Assembly: GCF_039652615.1 (NCBI RefSeq)
Contig: NZ_JBDJAC010000001.1
Location: 496,001 to 560,000, forward strand
DNA length: 64,000 bases
Direction: 5' to 3'
DNA from: Fulvimarina sp039652615
Lineage (GTDB): Bacteria > Pseudomonadota > Alphaproteobacteria > Rhizobiales > Rhizobiaceae
Positions within the stretch are counted from its first letter, which is position 1, and each line of letters begins with the position of its first letter. Below are positions 60,855-64,000 of the stretch, piece after piece. The notes beneath the pieces are model-generated. The model was not told the DNA's origin, did not search any database, and worked only from the letters and a program-made list of their open reading frames with translations. The translations under genes were made by a program, and so were the position numbers.

Positions 60855-63299
60855 ATGATCAGATTGATCGGCTATTTCTTTGGGATTGGATCCGTTTTCT
60901 TCCTTATCGTGGCAGGCGGTCTCGCTTGGTATGTGGAAAGAATCGGTCAGGATCTTCCTGATTATGAGGTGCTTGCGGATTATAAGCCTCCCGTCACCAC
61001 GCGCGTCCATGCATCGGATGGTCAGCTGATGGCGGAATATGCCCGCGAGCGCAGGCTATTCCTGCCGATCCAGGCGATCCCGGCACGTGTGAAGAACGCG
61101 TTTCTCGCGGCCGAGGACAAGAACTTCTATTCCCATCCGGGTGTCGATATCGAAGGTATCGGACGTGCCGTGGCTGTTATCGCGCAGGGTGGCCGGATGC
61201 AGGGTGCCTCGACGATCACCCAGCAGGTTGCGAAGAACTTTTTGCTGAGCAACGAGCGCACCTTCGACCGGAAGGTCAAGGAAGCGATCCTCTCGATGCG
61301 CATCGAGCAGGCTTATTCGAAAGACAAGATCCTCGAACTCTATCTCAATGAAATTTATCTCGGCATGGGCTCCTACGGCATCGCTGCCGCAGCACTCGCC
61401 TATTTCGACAAGGGCGTGAACGAGCTGACCGTCGAGGAGGCCGCTTATCTCGCCGCCCTTCCGAAAGCCCCCGAGAACTACAATCCCTTCCGCAATCCGG
61501 AACGGGCCATCGCGCGTCGCAACTGGGTGATCGCCCAGATGGACAACAACGGCTTCATCACGCACGAGGAAGCGAACCTCGCGAAGAACGAGCCACTCGG
61601 CGTCAATCCGCGCCCGACGGGCACCTATCTCGCGACGGCCGAATATTTCACCGAGGATGTTCGCCGCGAGATCGTAGATCGCTACGGCATCGACGCGCTT
61701 TACGAAGGCGGTCTGTCGGTTCGCACGACCCTCGATCCCGAATTGCAGAGTTACGCTCGGGACGCACTTCAATCTGCCCTCGTGAACTTCGACGAGAAGC
61801 GTGGCTTCCGCGGCCCCGTCGCGAATGTCGAGATCGGCAGCGACTGGGGTGAGGCCGTCGGCAAGGTCGAGGCATTCTCGGACGTGCCGCAGTGGCGGCT
61901 TGCCATCGTTCTTTCGACCGACAACGACAGCGCGAGCATCGGCCTTCAGCCGGCGCGGGACGCCGGCGGTAAGCTCGGCTCGGAGCGCGATGTCGCAACG
62001 ATCACGAAATCCAATATGAATTGGGCGATGCGCCTCAACACCAAAGAGCGCCAGGGATCTGTTGGTGCCGTCTCCCAGGTGCTCAATCGGGGCGATATCG
62101 TCTACGTGGAGAAAACTGCGGACGGCGATGGCTGGAAGCTGCGCCAGCCGCCGGAGATCCAGGGTGGCCTCGTCGCCATGGAGCCGGGAACGGGACGGGT
62201 CCGCGCCATGGTCGGCGGCTTCTCCTACGGTGAATCCGAGTTCAATCGCGCGTCTCAGGCTTATCGTCAGCCCGGCTCGTCGTTCAAGCCATTCGTCTAT
62301 GCGACGGCGCTCGACAACGGCTACACGCCGGCTTCGGTGATCCTCGATGCGCCGATCTCGATGCCGGATGGCAATGGCGGCGTCTGGTCGCCGTCCAACT
62401 ACGGTGGCGGCTCCGCAGGACCGTCGACCCTTCGTCTTGGCATCGAAAAGAGCCGCAACCTCATGACCGTTCGTCTCGCCCGGGACATGGGCATGAAGCT
62501 CGTCGCGGAATATGCCGAGCGCTTCGGCATCTACGACAAGCTCGCGCCTTTTCTGCCGATGGCGCTCGGAGCCGGCGAGACGACGGTGCTGCGCATGGTC
62601 GGCGCTTATTCGGTGCTGGCAAACGGTGGTCGCGCGATCGAGCCGACACTGATCGACCGGGTGCAGGACCGCTATGGCCGCACGATCTACAAGCACGATC
62701 AGCGCTTCTGCGCCGAGTGCAATGTCGCTGGCTATTCCGGCCAGGGCGAACCGGAACTCGTCGATGAACGCGACCAGGTTCTGGATCCGATGACGGCCTA
62801 TCAGATCACCTCGATGATGGAAGGCGTCGTTCAGCGGGGCACGGCAACCAAGGTCAAGGAGCTGGGCTTCCCGGTCGCCGGCAAGACCGGTACCACGAAC
62901 GAGGAAAAGGACGTCTGGTTCGTCGGCTTCACGCCGGATTTGGTCGTCGGCGTCTACCTTGGCTACGACCAGCCGCGCCCGATGGGCCGTGGCGCAACAG
63001 GTGGCGGCCTTGCAGCGCCTGTCTTCATCGACTTCATGAAGAATGCGATGAAGGGCAAGACGCCCGTCGAGTTCAAGGTGCCGGAAGGCATGGAGGTTAT
63101 CGCCGTCAATCGTTCGAATGGCATGCGGGCTTCGGGTGAGGGCGCAGGCACCATCATGGAAGCCTTCAAGCCGGGAACCGGTCCAGCCGACAGCTACAGC
63201 GTGATCGGCATGGATGCGATCGCTTCCGACGTGCGCCGGGGTGTCGTTTCCGAACAGACCCGCCAGGCGATTTCGCAAGGTGCCGGCGGACTTTTCTAG
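60855..63299 (+). CDS. mrcA: Penicillin-binding protein 1A
   Basis: A bifunctional peptidoglycan synthase of 814 aa anchored by one N-terminal helix (residues 5-27). The transglycosylase domain holds the catalytic Glu87 in FLAAEDKNFYSHPGVD and GASTITQQVAKN. The transpeptidase has Ser475 in PGSSFKPFVYA, the SRN motif in KSRNLMTVRLA, and KTGTT at Lys677. An OB-like insert is present between them. An in-frame GTG at 60840 would add five residues; the ATG at 60855 is preferred as it begins the membrane segment. Followed by a terminator and prfB. Confidence 0.96.
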   Translation: MIRLIGYFFGIGSVFFLIVAGGLAWYVERIGQDLPDYEVLADYKPPVTTRVHASDGQLMAEYARERRLFLPIQAIPARVKNAFLAAEDKNFYSHPGVDIEGIGRAVAVIAQGGRMQGASTITQQVAKNFLLSNERTFDRKVKEAILSMRIEQAYSKDKILELYLNEIYLGMGSYGIAAAALAYFDKGVNELTVEEAAYLAALPKAPENYNPFRNPERAIARRNWVIAQMDNNGFITHEEANLAKNEPLGVNPRPTGTYLATAEYFTEDVRREIVDRYGIDALYEGGLSVRTTLDPELQSYARDALQSALVNFDEKRGFRGPVANVEIGSDWGEAVGKVEAFSDVPQWRLAIVLSTDNDSASIGLQPARDAGGKLGSERDVATITKSNMNWAMRLNTKERQGSVGAVSQVLNRGDIVYVEKTADGDGWKLRQPPEIQGGLVAMEPGTGRVRAMVGGFSYGESEFNRASQAYRQPGSSFKPFVYATALDNGYTPASVILDAPISMPDGNGGVWSPSNYGGGSAGPSTLRLGIEKSRNLMTVRLARDMGMKLVAEYAERFGIYDKLAPFLPMALGAGETTVLRMVGAYSVLANGGRAIEPTLIDRVQDRYGRTIYKHDQRFCAECNVAGYSGQGEPELVDERDQVLDPMTAYQITSMMEGVVQRGTATKVKELGFPVAGKTGTTNEEKDVWFVGFTPDLVVGVYLGYDQPRPMGRGATGGGLAAPVFIDFMKNAMKGKTPVEFKVPEGMEVIAVNRSNGMRASGEGAGTIMEAFKPGTGPADSYSVIGMDAIASDVRRGVVSEQTRQAISQGAGGLF

Positions 63300-63346
63300 A
63301 GCCTAGCCAAGGCGTTTTCGCCTCGCTATATCGAACACTCGGACGA

Positions 63347-63371
63347 GGGCGGCGCTTGCGACCGCCCTTTT
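63347..63371 (+). terminator. Probable terminator after mrcA
   Basis: GGGCGG and CCGCCC (one further A-T pair outside) with a nine-base loop, followed by TTTT. It lies 47 bases after the mrcA stop and 85 before prfB. The short stem makes it a moderate terminator. Confidence 0.6.
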
Positions 63372-63456
63372 CCTTGAGGGCGTGCAGGACGGGAAAGGCC
63401 AGATGCGCTTTTCTCTCCCCACCCGCCACCAAACAGAGTTTACGGAGGACAGCGCC

Positions 63457-64000
63457 GTGCGCGCCGAAATCGAACACATTGTCGACGAGACCAAGCAGAC
63501 CATCGGGCTGCTGAGGAGGCATCTTTGACTGGGATCAAGCTCTCAGACGTCTCGACCATCTGAATAACAAGGCCGAAGATCCCACGATCTGGAACGACCC
63601 GGCTGAGGCTCAGGCCCTGATGCGCGAGCGTCAGAACCTGGAGACCAACATAACCGCGATTCGCGATCTCGAAAGCGCGGTCGAGGAGAACGTCGAGCTC
63701 ATCGCCATGGGCGAGGAAGAGGGCGACAGCGAGATCGTCACTGAAGCGGAAGCAACGCTCAAGGCGCTGATGACAGACGCGGCCAAGCGTCAGATCGAGA
63801 CGCTGCTTTCGGGCGAGGCAGACTCCAACGATACCTATATGGAAGTCCATTCCGGTGCCGGTGGAACGGAGAGCCAGGACTGGGCTTCGATGCTTCAGCG
63901 CATGTATATTCGCTGGGCCGAGCGGGCCAAGTTCAAGGTGGAGGTTCTGGAAGAGCAGGGCGGGGACGAAGCCGGCATCAAGTCGACGACCCTCCTGATC
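63457..64000 (+). CDS. prfB: Peptide chain release factor 2 (5' part, with programmed frameshift)
   Basis: The first 181 or so codons of RF2, which reads UGA and UAA stops. Translation begins at GTG 63457 after GGAGGA. The zero frame runs 23 codons (RAEIEHIVDETKQTIGLLRRHL) to TGA at 63526-63528; from GAC at 63527 the +1 frame carries on with DWDQALRRLDHLNNKAEDPTIW and stays open to the window end, including MEVHSGAGGTESQDWA near the end. This is the classical autoregulatory frameshift: when RF2 is scarce the ribosome slips at CUU-UGA. The GGQ loop lies outside the window. Confidence 0.97.
63514..63529 (+). promoter_or_regulatory. prfB +1 programmed frameshift signal
   Basis: AGGAGG (63514-63519), CAT, then the slippery CTT-TGA-C (63523-63529). 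The internal Shine-Dalgarno-like AGGAGG stands three bases before CTT, exactly the arrangement that promotes +1 slippage in bacterial prfB. Confidence 0.95.

Noticed and set aside
60547..60858. 103-codon frame before mrcA
   Set aside because: No ATG, Arg/Gly-rich and overlapping the mrcA start; probably random.
61056..63278. 740-codon minus-strand frame opposite mrcA
   Set aside because: The composition is R/H/D-rich with no domain, and mrcA on the other strand is unmistakable. In high-GC genomes the antisense frame of a biased gene often stays open.

Overview
The window is a high-GC stretch of an alphaproteobacterial chromosome, most likely of the order Hyphomicrobiales (Rhizobiales). The order-level call rests on lineage markers and gene order: an ATP12-type F1 assembly chaperone, a complex I NDUFA12 homologue, radA-cvpA-purF-SDR, rne/amiC/mrcA/prfB, degP-rarA followed by crcB-RluA-type synthase-HAD-ATP12, and the convergent aat / DUF2155 pair next to accC-accB. 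A marine Aurantimonas/Fulvimarina-like member is possible but cannot be fixed from the sequence alone. Gene density is that of a core chromosome. No rRNA, prophage, insertion sequence or CRISPR array was seen.

Layout. 1-2.4 kb: tail of a molybdenum-hydroxylase maturation operon (split XdhC pair plus a molybdopterin-binding/nucleotidyltransferase fusion). 2.5-4 kb: an XRE regulator, an orphan ORF in AT-richer DNA, and tRNA-Gly(CCC). 4-18 kb: KDPG aldolase, a SleB-type cell-wall hydrolase, der with its TPR partner, NnrU, MAPEG, RmuC, a secreted trypsin-like protease, a small charged protein behind an EcfG-like promoter, a HAD nucleotidase, an EamA exporter, argB and a periplasmic histidine phosphatase. 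17-28 kb: prpE, a putative outer-membrane barrel, the modABC molybdate importer, ribokinase, a MinD/ParA-like ATPase with an altered P-loop, a TRAP transporter (DctQM) with an unusual repetitive C-terminal tail, and recX. 28-32 kb: three tandem DUF2147 genes, an aminotransferase, a gamma-type carbonic anhydrase and a small helical protein. 32-38 kb: SDR, purF, cvpA, radA, mtnK. 38-39 kb: a one-kilobase gene-poor interval with phased A-tracts, a 52-residue secreted-peptide ORF with a strong terminator, a heat-shock-like promoter and a perfect inverted repeat leading into degP. 39-55 kb: degP, rarA, BCCT transporter, crcB, pseudouridine synthase, HAD phosphatase, ATP12, gatB, GNAT, PsiE-like, NDUFA12, DUF2155, aat, accC, accB, DsbA-like, aminotransferase. 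55-64 kb: rne, amiC, mrcA and the start of prfB, which carries the +1 programmed frameshift site.

How the parts fit together. Molybdenum is a theme: ModABC imports molybdate, and the XdhC/MPT-binding module supplies and inserts the modified cofactor into xanthine- or CO-dehydrogenase-type enzymes. Envelope biogenesis and stress is a second theme: SleB hydrolase, AmiC, PBP1A, DegP, the PG-binding protease and three small secreted DUF2147 proteins. RNA and protein quality control (RNase E, RarA, RadA, RecX, RmuC, Aat, GatB, RF2) and fatty-acid entry (AccBC) form the housekeeping core.

The best candidates for something not well described are the degP-upstream interval (38.2-39.0 kb), the FGLPPL-repeat tail on the TRAP permease, the triplicated DUF2147 cluster with its long inverted repeat, the orphan ORF beside tRNA-Gly, and the lone GATT-type ParA-like ATPase. 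None of these amounts to a demonstrated new system; each is a hypothesis with a stated test.
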